64,000 bases of DNA from NCBI RefSeq assembly GCF_027944115.1, contig NZ_JAPJZI010000001.1:2294001-2358000 (forward strand), read 5' to 3'. The notes beneath the pieces were generated by a model that was not told the origin of the DNA, did not search any database, and worked only from the letters and a program-made list of their open reading frames with translations. The stretch comes from Hoeflea prorocentri (GTDB lineage Bacteria > Pseudomonadota > Alphaproteobacteria > Rhizobiales > Rhizobiaceae). Every line of letters starts with the position of its first letter. Position 1 is the stretch's first letter. Position numbers and translations under genes: made by a program. This document shows positions 43,572-51,232 of the stretch, in pieces.

Positions 43572-44411
43572 ATGGCAAAAGCAACCCATTCAGTGTCCCG
43601 ATCCCTTGCGGCCCATGCCATTCTGGCGGCCTATACGGTGATTGCCCTTTTCCCGGTGGTGGTCATCATCATCAACTCGTTCAAGTCCAGAAAGGCGATC
43701 TTCCGCTCGCCCCTCTCGTTGCCGGACGAGGAAACCTTCAGCCTTATCGGCTATGAGACTGTCCTCGCGCAGGGTGATTTCTTTCTCTATTTTCAGAACA
43801 GCCTGATCGTCACGGTCGCATCGCTGTTTTTTGTGCTGCTGTTCGGCGCAATGGCCGCCTTTGCGCTGTCGGAATACCGGTTTCGCGGCAACTCGCTGAT
43901 GGGGCTTTACCTGGCGCTCGGCATCATGATCCCCATCCGGCTCGGCACTGTCGCGATCCTCAAGCTGATGGTGGCAAGCGAGCTGGTCAACACGCTGACC
44001 GCGTTGATCCTCGTCTATACGGCGCAGGGCCTGCCGCTGGCGATATTCATCCTGTCTGAATTCATGCGGCAGCTATCGGCGGATCTGAAGGATGCCGGCC
44101 GGATCGACGGGCTTTCGGAATACCGGATCTTTCTGCGTCTTGTTCTTCCGCTGGTGCGCCCGGCCATGGCGACCGTTGCTGTCTTCACCATGATCCCGAT
44201 CTGGAACGATCTGTGGTTTCCGCTGATCCTCGCTTCAGCCGAGGAGACCAAGACAATCACCCTTGGCGCCCAGGTTTTCATCGGCCAGTTCGTGACCAAC
44301 TGGAATGCCGTCCTGTCGGCGCTTTCCCTGGCAATCCTGCCAGTGCTTGTCCTCTATGTCATCTTCTCGCGTCAGCTCATACGCGGCATAACAGCAGGAG
44401 CAGTCAAATGA
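43572..44411 (+). CDS. ABC sugar permease 2 (MalG/UgpE type)
   Basis: A 279-residue permease with six membrane segments. The EAA loop reads QLSADLKDAGRIDGLSEYRI followed by FLRLVLPLVRPAM, and an N-terminal segment LAAYTVIALFPVVVIIINSF is typical of the second subunit. It partners the preceding permease. The stop overlaps the oxidoreductase start (ATGA). Confidence 0.93.
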   Translation: MAKATHSVSRSLAAHAILAAYTVIALFPVVVIIINSFKSRKAIFRSPLSLPDEETFSLIGYETVLAQGDFFLYFQNSLIVTVASLFFVLLFGAMAAFALSEYRFRGNSLMGLYLALGIMIPIRLGTVAILKLMVASELVNTLTALILVYTAQGLPLAIFILSEFMRQLSADLKDAGRIDGLSEYRIFLRLVLPLVRPAMATVAVFTMIPIWNDLWFPLILASAEETKTITLGAQVFIGQFVTNWNAVLSALSLAILPVLVLYVIFSRQLIRGITAGAVK

Positions 44412-45490
44412 CGGATCAAACGGTGCGTGTTCTTGTCGCCGGACTGGGCAAAATGGGGCGCAGCCATGCCCTCGCCTATCATCATAATCCGGGCTTCAAG
44501 ATCACCGGTCTCGTCAATCGATCAAAGGTTGCGCTTCCGGACGGTCTTGAGAGCCACGCATTTTACCAGGACTTTGACCGCGCCCTGGACATCCTTGGTC
44601 CGGACGCCGTGTCAATCAACACCTACTCCGACAGCCATGCGGACTATGCCATCCGGGCGATGGAAGCAGGATGTCACGTCTTCGTGGAAAAGCCATTGGC
44701 GACAACGGTTGCGGATGCGCGCGCGGTGGTCGATTGCGCCAGGGCCAACGGGCGCAAGCTGGTCGTTGGCTACATCTTGCGCCACCATCCGTCATGGATT
44801 CGGCTCATCGCCGAAGCACGGGACCTTGGCGGGCCTTACGTGTTCCGCATGAACCTCAACCAGCAATCAAGCGGCGAAACGTGGGAAACCCACAAGAACC
44901 TTATGAAATCGACCTCGCCCATTGTCGATTGCGGCGTCCACTACATTGATGTCATGTGCCAGATCACCGACGCCAAACCCGTCGAGGTACGGGGCATGGG
45001 CCTGCGGCTTTCGCAGGATATCGACGATGAGATGTATAATTACGGTCATCTGCAGGTGCTTTTCGACGACGGATCGGTTGGCTGGTATGAGGCCGGCTGG
45101 GGGCCGATGATGTCGGAAACGGCCTTCTTTGTGAAAGACGTGATCTCGCCCGGAGGCTGCGTGTCGATCGTCATGGACGAAGGCGCCAAATCGGATGATG
45201 TCGACACCCACACGCAAACACAGCGTATCCGTGTCCACAGCTCCAGGACCGGGAACGATGGCAAGTTCACGGATGCGGACAAACTTGTCTCCATGGAAGG
45301 CGAACCCGGACACCAGGAGCTTTGCGACCTGGAACAGGCATTTTTTCTTAAAGCGATACGAGAAGATATCGACCTGTCCCGCCACATGGAGGATGCAGTG
45401 AAATCCCTGCATGTCTGCCTCGCGGCGGATGAAAGCGTGCGCACCGGCAAAGCGGTCAAACTCGGCCAAGCCGGACCGGCAACCAACTGA
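44408..45490 (+). CDS. Gfo/Idh/MocA-family oxidoreductase in the amino-sugar import operon
   Basis: A 360-residue NAD(P)-dependent oxidoreductase: Rossmann motif VLVAGLGKMGRSHALAYH, VFVEKPLATTVADARAVVD, and IVDCGVHYIDVMCQI in the C-terminal sheet domain. ATG 44408 overlaps the permease stop. It sits between the permease and ATPase genes, so it is co-made with the importer. Oxidation is not a step in GlcNAc or MurNAc breakdown; it may act on an atypical or non-acetylated amino sugar, or as a redox-cycling glycosidase as in family GH109. Role unassigned. Confidence 0.85.
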   Translation: MTDQTVRVLVAGLGKMGRSHALAYHHNPGFKITGLVNRSKVALPDGLESHAFYQDFDRALDILGPDAVSINTYSDSHADYAIRAMEAGCHVFVEKPLATTVADARAVVDCARANGRKLVVGYILRHHPSWIRLIAEARDLGGPYVFRMNLNQQSSGETWETHKNLMKSTSPIVDCGVHYIDVMCQITDAKPVEVRGMGLRLSQDIDDEMYNYGHLQVLFDDGSVGWYEAGWGPMMSETAFFVKDVISPGGCVSIVMDEGAKSDDVDTHTQTQRIRVHSSRTGNDGKFTDADKLVSMEGEPGHQELCDLEQAFFLKAIREDIDLSRHMEDAVKSLHVCLAADESVRTGKAVKLGQAGPATN

Positions 45491-45501
45491 GGAATGAAAT
45501 A

Positions 45502-46509
45502 TTGGGCTCGCTTGTTCTGGAAGACATCCGCAAATCCTTCGGTCCGGTGGAGGTCCTCAAAGGCATCGACCTGCAGGTTGAGGATGGTGAGTTCGTCATC
45601 TTCGTCGGCCCGTCGGGCTGCGGAAAATCCACACTTCTGCGTGTGATCGCCGGACTGGAAGATGCAAGCAGCGGATCGGTGACAATCGCTGACGCTGCCG
45701 TTGACCATCTACCGCCATCCAAACGCGGTATTGCGATGGTGTTCCAGACCTATGCGCTCTACCCTCACCTGACCGTGCGCAACAATATGGCGCTTGGCAT
45801 TAAACAGGCCGGACAGCCTGCAAACGAGGTTGCCAGCCGGGTTGCGGCAGCCTCCAAGATGCTCTCGCTCGATGATTATCTCGACCGTTATCCGGCCGAA
45901 CTGTCGGGCGGACAGCGTCAGCGCGTGGCGATCGGTCGGGCCGTGGTGCGCGATCCACAACTCTTCCTGTTTGACGAGCCGCTGTCGAACCTCGACGCCG
46001 CCCTTCGGGTCAACACGCGCCTTGAAATCGCCCGGCTCCACAGGGAACTCGGCGCCACAATGATCTACGTCACCCACGATCAGGTCGAGGCCATGACGCT
46101 TGCCGACAAGATCGTCGTCTTGAATGGCGGGGTCGTGGAGCAGATCGGTTCTCCGATGGAGCTTTACAACAATCCGGCGAATACATTTGTTGCCGGCTTT
46201 ATCGGCTCACCGCAGATGAACTTCATTGAGGCGGGCCGCCTGGATGAGGCCAATGCTGCATCGATCGGTGTCCGTCCTGAACACATCTCGGTGGACCCGC
46301 AAGGCGGCGACTGGGCCGGCAGCGTCCTGCATGCGGAGCACCTTGGCGCCGATACGATCCTCTATATGGACACCGAAGCCGCCGGACTTCTGACAGTCCG
46401 GCTCTTCGGTCAGCATGAATTCGATGCGGGCGACAGGCTCTATGCCACACCGGACCGTTCGCGCATGTTCCGCTTCGATGAAAACGGGCTCACGATCACC
46501 GCACAATAG
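45502..46509 (+). CDS. ABC ATPase, MalK/UgpC type, for the amino-sugar importer
   Basis: A 335-residue ATPase. Walker A GPSGCGKSTLLRVIAG, signature LSGGQRQRVAIGRAVV, Walker B LFLFDEPLSNLDA, and a C-terminal TOBE region (IGVRPEHISVDPQGG, RMFRFDENGLTI). The start is TTG 45502 with GAGG upstream; an ATG at 45494 is out of frame. It completes the two-permease importer. MalK-type ATPases can be shared by several importers of the cell. Confidence 0.93.
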   Translation: MGSLVLEDIRKSFGPVEVLKGIDLQVEDGEFVIFVGPSGCGKSTLLRVIAGLEDASSGSVTIADAAVDHLPPSKRGIAMVFQTYALYPHLTVRNNMALGIKQAGQPANEVASRVAAASKMLSLDDYLDRYPAELSGGQRQRVAIGRAVVRDPQLFLFDEPLSNLDAALRVNTRLEIARLHRELGATMIYVTHDQVEAMTLADKIVVLNGGVVEQIGSPMELYNNPANTFVAGFIGSPQMNFIEAGRLDEANAASIGVRPEHISVDPQGGDWAGSVLHAEHLGADTILYMDTEAAGLLTVRLFGQHEFDAGDRLYATPDRSRMFRFDENGLTITAQ

Positions 46510-46518
46510 ACGAGTGGC

Positions 46519-46537
46519 TGGCCGACTTCACCGGCCA
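46519..46537. terminator. Small stem-loop between convergent operons
   Basis: TGGCCG (46519-46524) and CGGCCA (46532-46537) with a 7-nt loop lies in the 37-bp gap between the convergent amino-sugar and inositol ATPase genes. No T-run; a weak bidirectional terminator at best. Confidence 0.4.
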
Positions 46538-46546
46538 TCACCCATA

Positions 46547-47326
46547 TCAGACGGTCCCGCCGAGGGAGCCCTCAAGCTGCGCCAGTTCCTTGCCGCCGGC
46601 CATCATGTCCTGAAGCTCCTCCGGCTGGATCTCGCCGCGCTTGGCTGTGCCGAGTGTCTGGCCGCGATTGAGCACGGTGAAACGGTCCCCGACGGCCATG
46701 GCGTGACGCACATTGTGCGAGATGAACACGACGCCGATCCCCTTCTTGCGCACCTTGTCGATCGTCGCCAGGACGTTGGAGGTCTGACGCACACCAAGCG
46801 CCGATGTCGGCTCATCGAGGATGAGGATCTTGGCACCGAAATAGACCGACCGCGCAATCGCAACGGTCTGGCGCTCACCGCCTGACAACGTGCCGACAGC
46901 CTGGCTTGGTTCGCGCAGATGAATGCCCATGCGCGCCATCTCTTCCATCGTGACCTTGTTGGCCATATCGAAATCGATGAATTTGAGAGGACCGAAGCTT
47001 TTGCGCGGCTCCCTGCCCATCCAGAAGTTCCGCGTCACCGACATGAGCGGGATCATCGCAAGATCCTGATAGACCGTCGCGATACCGGCTTCGATGGCAT
47101 CGCGGGCCGTGTTGAAATGGACCTGCTTGCCCTCCATGAAGATCTCGCCGCGCGTGGGTTGATGAACACCTGCCATTGTCTTGATGAATGTCGACTTGCC
47201 GGCACCATTGTCGCCAAGCAGACAATGGCACTCTCCCGGATTGACCGAGATGGACACGCCGTTCAGCGCAATCACCGAGCCGAAGTGCTTTTCGATGTTC
47301 TTCAGTTCAATCAGTGGCGTGCTCAT
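46547..47326 (-). CDS. ABC ATPase of probable inositol importer, single-domain
   Basis: A 259-residue ribose/inositol-type ATPase: Walker [19 protein letters not shown], signature [15 protein letters not shown], Walker [14 protein letters not shown]. Like XylG in this window it has one nucleotide-binding domain rather than two. It is the last gene of the leftward binding protein-permease-ATPase operon, 1 bp after the permease gene. The neighbouring iolR-iolC-iolB genes suggest inositol; fructose (FrcA-like) is the main alternative. Confidence 0.85.
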   Translation of the reverse strand: MSTPLIELKNIEKHFGSVIALNGVSISVNPGECHCLLGDNGAGKSTFIKTMAGVHQPTRGEIFMEGKQVHFNTARDAIEAGIATVYQDLAMIPLMSVTRNFWMGREPRKSFGPLKFIDFDMANKVTMEEMARMGIHLREPSQAVGTLSGGERQTVAIARSVYFGAKILILDEPTSALGVRQTSNVLATIDKVRKKGIGVVFISHNVRHAMAVGDRFTVLNRGQTLGTAKRGEIQPEELQDMMAGGKELAQLEGSLGGTV

Positions 47327-47327
47327 C

Positions 47328-48467
47328 TTAGCGCTCCCCCGTGATGCTGCGACGGATATAGGTGTTGAGGATCACCGCGAGCAGCAGGATCACACCGAGG
47401 AACACGCGGAAGAGCGAACTTTCCACGCCGGCAAAGAACAGGCCTTGTTGGACCACGCCGAAGATCAGGGCACCGAGCGCTGCTCCGACCACCGATCCGT
47501 AACCGCCGGTCAAAAGCGCGCCCCCGATCACCACCGAGATGATTGCCTCGAACTCCTTCAGGACACCACGGTCGGCGGCGGCGGAACCAAACTCGATCAC
47601 CTGACAGGTCGCAAAGACGGTCGCGCAGAACGCAGTGAACATGAACATCATGATCTTTACGCGATTGACCGGCACACCGGTATAGCGGGCAGCCTGTGCG
47701 TCACCGCCCGCGGCGAAAATCCAGTTGCCGAAGCGTGTACGCGTCAAAAGCACATGGCCGAAAATGATCAGCACGATCGCCCAGACAATCAGCATCGGTA
47801 TGCCGTCGACAACCGGCTCGCCCGCGCGGTTGCCCGCCACGAACTTGCCGATCAGTCCAAGATCTGCGAGCCACACGAACAGCCCCTTGAAGATCTTGCC
47901 GCCGAAAATCGCGGCGAGCCAATCACCCTCCGCCGCATCGCGAACACCGCCGATAATGGTCTTGTTCGTCGTGAAAATCGCCAGGAAGATCGTCAGGCCG
48001 CGCAGGATGTAAAGGAAGGCCAAAGTGACGATGAATGATGGAAGGCCGGTACGGATGACAAGAAAGCCATTCAGCCAGCCAATGCTCATGGCAATCATGA
48101 AAGCCACAATGATCGCAACCCACATGGGAAAGCCGTAGGTCACCGACATCAGCGCTATGACGATGCCGGAAAAGCCGATCATGGAGCCGACGGACAGGTC
48201 GAACTCACCGGCAATCATCAACAGGCAAGCGCCCACGGCAATGATCGCGAACTGCGCCGACACAACGGTCCAGTTGACAATGCCTTCGGGCGAGAACATG
48301 CCGGAATCTCCGGCAATCATAAGGAAAAATACAAATACGAGGATTACACCGCAGATCGATCCCAACTCGGGTCTGATCAAAGCCTTTCGCAATGGCGAGA
48401 TTTCACGGATACGTTCGTCGCGGTCCTCTTCTTGCGGCGCCGCATCCTTGGCTTCGGCTTCTGACAT
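47328..48467 (-). CDS. Permease of probable inositol ABC importer
   Basis: A 379-residue permease of the RbsC/XylH class with about ten membrane segments ([52 protein letters not shown]) and the cytoplasmic coupling stretch [22 protein letters not shown] 48467 follows GGGAGG; an extension to 48509 is possible but lacks a better site. It is separated from the binding-protein gene by 164 bp containing a terminator-like hairpin. Confidence 0.88.
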   Translation of the reverse strand: MSEAEAKDAAPQEEDRDERIREISPLRKALIRPELGSICGVILVFVFFLMIAGDSGMFSPEGIVNWTVVSAQFAIIAVGACLLMIAGEFDLSVGSMIGFSGIVIALMSVTYGFPMWVAIIVAFMIAMSIGWLNGFLVIRTGLPSFIVTLAFLYILRGLTIFLAIFTTNKTIIGGVRDAAEGDWLAAIFGGKIFKGLFVWLADLGLIGKFVAGNRAGEPVVDGIPMLIVWAIVLIIFGHVLLTRTRFGNWIFAAGGDAQAARYTGVPVNRVKIMMFMFTAFCATVFATCQVIEFGSAAADRGVLKEFEAIISVVIGGALLTGGYGSVVGAALGALIFGVVQQGLFFAGVESSLFRVFLGVILLLAVILNTYIRRSITGER

Positions 48468-48600
48468 ATCAGCCTCCCATCCTCGCCCGGACGTCCAGGC
48501 GGGTCCCAACTACTGGATTTGCGTTACAAATCGGCTCTCACGGAACCGAACAAAGCCGGGCCGGCCGCCACGCGAACGTTTTCGAAGGCCCGAAAAAGAA

Positions 48601-48623
48601 CGGCCGCGCTTTGAGCGCGGCCG
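48601..48623 (-). terminator. Hairpin after inositol-type binding-protein gene
   Basis: CGGCCGCGC (48601-48609), loop TTTGA, GCGCGGCCG (48615-48623); on the coding strand the stem is followed by TTCTTTTT. A Rho-independent-type terminator or attenuator between the binding-protein and permease genes. Confidence 0.8.
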
Positions 48624-48631
48624 CTGGTCCC

Positions 48632-49582
48632 CTAGCGATATTCGCCAGCGAACTCTTCAACCTTGGCCAGCGCGTCCTTGGTGACGAAACCCGGGCCGGA
48701 GTTGATATTGTTGCCGGGCAGGACGCCGAACCGATTGTAGTTGGCGAGCACAACAACCGGCAGATAGGCCTGCAGGAAGGGCTGTTGGTCGATGCCCCAC
48801 TGGATCGTGCCGTCCTTGATGCCTTTGACGATTTCGGTGCCGAGGTCGAACGTGCCGAAATAGATGTTTCCGGCCATGCCGTTTTCCTTCAGCGCCTCGA
48901 TGGTCGGATCAGCCGATGTCGGGCCGAGGGTCAAAACGGCTTCCGTATCAGGATTGGCCGAAAGAAACGCCTTTACCCGGTTTTTGATTTCGGCCGGGTC
49001 CTGACCGGAGTCGATCATGGAATCGCCAAGCTCAACACCGAGACCGTCGGCAAATCCACGACAGCGTTCACCAACCACCGGGTTGGAGACAACGTGGTTC
49101 ACGCACAGGAATGAGCCGATGCCATCGCGCTTGGCGCGCTGACCGGCTGCAAGGCCCGCATCATATTCCGGCTGACCGATATACATCAGCGCACCGACGT
49201 CAGCCGCCTGCTCTGGAGTGCCGGAATTGATAATGATCACCGGGATACCCTTGGCCACGGCATTGCTGATCGGTCCGCTCAATACATCAGGGTCCGCAAG
49301 CGTTGTGATGATGCCGTGCGGGTTTGACGCTGCGGTCTGCTCGATAATACGGGCCATATCGGCGATGTCGCCAGTTGCCGGATTGCGGTACTCAACTTCC
49401 GCACCAACATGCTCGCCGGCCATGGCAAGGCCGTTCTTGATGGTGTTCCACCAGGAATCGGAATCCGGGGCATGACTGATGAGCACAATGCGCTCACCTT
49501 CGGCGCTGGCCGTCGTAGCCATCGCGAAGATCGAACCTGCAGCAAATACGCCTGCAACAAGACCGCGTAACAGTTTCTTCAT
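48632..49582 (-). CDS. Sugar-binding periplasmic protein of probable inositol importer
   Basis: A 316-residue type I solute-binding protein with a signal peptide (MKKLLRGLVAGVFAAGSIF, cleavage near ASA-EG). The fold motifs are DSWWNTIKNGLAMAGEHVG, IPVIIINSGTPEQAADVGAL and SADPTIEALKENGMAG. Ligand cannot be read directly; location next to iolR and iolC suggests an inositol (IbpA-like role). ATG 49582 with GGAGGAAT upstream; the frame extends further but without support. Overlapping palindromes 46-70 bp upstream suggest regulation. Confidence 0.85.
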   Translation of the reverse strand: MKKLLRGLVAGVFAAGSIFAMATTASAEGERIVLISHAPDSDSWWNTIKNGLAMAGEHVGAEVEYRNPATGDIADMARIIEQTAASNPHGIITTLADPDVLSGPISNAVAKGIPVIIINSGTPEQAADVGALMYIGQPEYDAGLAAGQRAKRDGIGSFLCVNHVVSNPVVGERCRGFADGLGVELGDSMIDSGQDPAEIKNRVKAFLSANPDTEAVLTLGPTSADPTIEALKENGMAGNIYFGTFDLGTEIVKGIKDGTIQWGIDQQPFLQAYLPVVVLANYNRFGVLPGNNINSGPGFVTKDALAKVEEFAGEYR

Positions 49583-49623
49583 TAGATATTCCTCCACCAA
49601 GGTGTCCGGCAGCACCGATCGAT

Positions 49624-49652
49624 TTCCGGAACGTTCCTGTTTAAAAGGAACG
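49624..49652. promoter_or_regulatory. Overlapping palindromes upstream of the inositol-binding-protein gene
   Basis: TTCCGGAA (49624-49631), GGAACGTTCC (49628-49637) and the CGTTCCT/AGGAACG arms (49632-49638, 49646-49652, 7-bp gap) overlap one another 42-70 bp upstream of the ATG. GGAA/TTCC half-sites are what IolR of rhizobia is reported to recognise, although the spacing here is not exactly six. Confidence 0.5.
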
Positions 49653-49947
49653 CCAAATTTCCAACAGATCCGGCCATCGCACGTACGGAACGGATAACCG
49701 AAAATTCCTCCAACTAGAATATTCATTCCACCAATCGCAAATGAGGTCAAGCTGCGGGTCAGACCGCTTTCCTGTCACGTTCAGATCCCGCTCCTCATGC
49801 CTTCATGGTGATTGTCGCAAACCTCCCCTTTGTTCCGTCACCCGGCGGGCGCATGTTGGTGACAAGACCATCTCAAGACGGCTCGCCTGCCTGAACAAGC
49901 CAGCCTTCTGAGCCGATCGTGGCGCACCCTATGCCAAGTAAAACCGC

Positions 49948-49965
49948 TTTGCAACCGGTTGCAAA
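49948..49965. promoter_or_regulatory. Second LacI-type operator, identical core to that at 7257-7280
   Basis: TTTGCAACCGGTTGCAAA, a perfect 18-bp palindrome. It is 366 bp from the importer start and 338 bp from iolR, near the middle of the region. Confidence 0.8.
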
Positions 49966-50227
49966 ATGACAAAGAAAGGCAGAAACGCGGGCAAGAGACG
50001 ATTTTCTCGTCAATGCTGCCCCAGTGGCCGGCGCTTCGGAAAAGAGCTGCCATAATTGAAAATCCCACACTTTCAGAAACTGCGGAAAACCCTGAACATA
50101 TCCGCAATTGCTTGAAAAACCATCGGATTAGTTGTCATTGGGTGTGCCTCAGTTCGACGTGCGCAGGCTCCACAACGCATACGGGCATTGCGACAAAATA
50201 CCGATTCATTTCCTTGTATTTCTTTAC

Positions 50228-50261
50228 GAAACGAGCATTTCCATTATGGAATATTTATTTC
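50228..50261. promoter_or_regulatory. Tandem (G)GAA-N6-TTTC palindromes before iolR
   Basis: GAAA-N6-TTTC at 50228-50241 and GGAA-N6-TTTC at 50248-50261 are exactly 20 bp apart (two helical turns). The intervening TTCCATTATGGAA (50239-50251) is itself a perfect palindrome. They lie 42-76 bp before the iolR start, suggesting autoregulation. The half-sites resemble the GGAA-N6-TTCC motif described for rhizobial IolR. Confidence 0.65.
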
Positions 50262-50303
50262 ATTTGTGGCACATGAGGAGCAAATCATTCCAGGGGAACC
50301 ATA

Positions 50304-51146
50304 TTGACCACAGGGCAAACCATATTAGCACCACGGGATTTTGAAGCCCTGCGCAGCCTGATCATCGAGCGCAGGAACTCCCTGCCCCGCAGGCTTGCAC
50401 AGGTTGCCAAATACGCTCTCGACAATCCCGATGAAGTGGCTTTCGGAACCGCGGCAAGTATAGCCGCCTCGGCTGAAGTCCAGCCGTCGACACTGGTGCG
50501 CTTTGCCCATCAAATGGGCTATGAGGGCTTTTCCGACCTTCAGAAGGTTTTCCAGGCCAAGCTGCGCGACCGCAGGCCAAGTTATGAAGACCGACTCAAG
50601 ACAATTGCCGCGTCAGGCGATACACCGCCCGATGACTCCGATCTGCTTCAGGGCTTTCTTACGGCGGCCAGGCGTTCGCTCGACGATTTTTCGGCGAGCG
50701 TTGATCCGAAGACGTTGAACCAGGCGGTCAGTATCCTTGCCGGTGCAGACACGATCTATCTGCTTGCACGACGTCGCTCCTATCCGCTGATAGCTCACAT
50801 GGCTTACGCCTTCGGCAAGCTCAAGATCCGCAATAGCCTGATTGCCTCCACCAACGGCATTGATCCGGAAATCGCATCCATGGCGCGCCCGCAGGACGCG
50901 GCGCTGGCGATCAGCTTTTCGCCCTACGCCGCCGACTGCATCACTCAGGCGCATCTCATGTCAGAGGCTGGCGTGCCTGTCGTGGCGATTACCGATTCAG
51001 CCTTCTCCCCGTTGGCGGCCTGCGCCACGCAATGGCTGGAGATCGCCGAAGCGGACTATGGCGGCTTCCGTTCGCTATCGGCCAGCATGGCCCTTTGCAC
51101 GGCACTGCCGGTTGCCGTTGCAGAAGCGCGTCAGCACGGGGCGTAG
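50304..51146 (+). CDS. iolR: RpiR/MurR-family regulator IolR
   Basis: A 280-residue regulator with an N-terminal RpiR helix-turn-helix (SLPRRLAQVAKYALDNPDEV, SIAASAEVQPSTLVRFAHQM) and a C-terminal SIS domain (ADTIYLLARRRSYPLIAHMA, ALAISFSPYAADCITQAHLM). RpiR-family IolR upstream of iolC is the standard rhizobial arrangement. The start is TTG 50304 with GGGGAA upstream. It is followed by iolC after 86 bp. Paralogous MurR-type regulators of amino sugars are the alternative, but gene context favours inositol. Confidence 0.88.
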   Translation: MTTGQTILAPRDFEALRSLIIERRNSLPRRLAQVAKYALDNPDEVAFGTAASIAASAEVQPSTLVRFAHQMGYEGFSDLQKVFQAKLRDRRPSYEDRLKTIAASGDTPPDDSDLLQGFLTAARRSLDDFSASVDPKTLNQAVSILAGADTIYLLARRRSYPLIAHMAYAFGKLKIRNSLIASTNGIDPEIASMARPQDAALAISFSPYAADCITQAHLMSEAGVPVVAITDSAFSPLAACATQWLEIAEADYGGFRSLSASMALCTALPVAVAEARQHGA

Positions 51147-51232
51147 AGCTTGCTACTGAATTCAATGACTATCGTTTCACGCTCCAAATCCACGGCTTGC
51201 GCCGTCGCGATTTTCCATTGGAGAGACCGGAC

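Larger units (their letters stand above)
49583..50303. other. 721-bp divergent regulatory region between the inositol importer and iolR
   Basis: No convincing gene. From left: overlapping palindromes at 49624-49652, a second copy of the LacI-type operator at 49948-49965, and tandem palindromes at 50228-50261 just before iolR. Open frames here (for example 49959-50276 plus) have no recognisable protein sequence. The length and number of sites suggest integrated control by two regulators. Confidence 0.6.

Noticed and set aside
49838-50107. Possible 89-residue gene on the minus strand in the same gap
   Set aside because: Overlaps the perfect LacI-type palindrome and lacks any family feature.
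49959-50276. Possible 105-residue gene in the iolR upstream gap
   Set aside because: Not recognisable, covers the candidate IolR operator, and has no convincing ribosome site.
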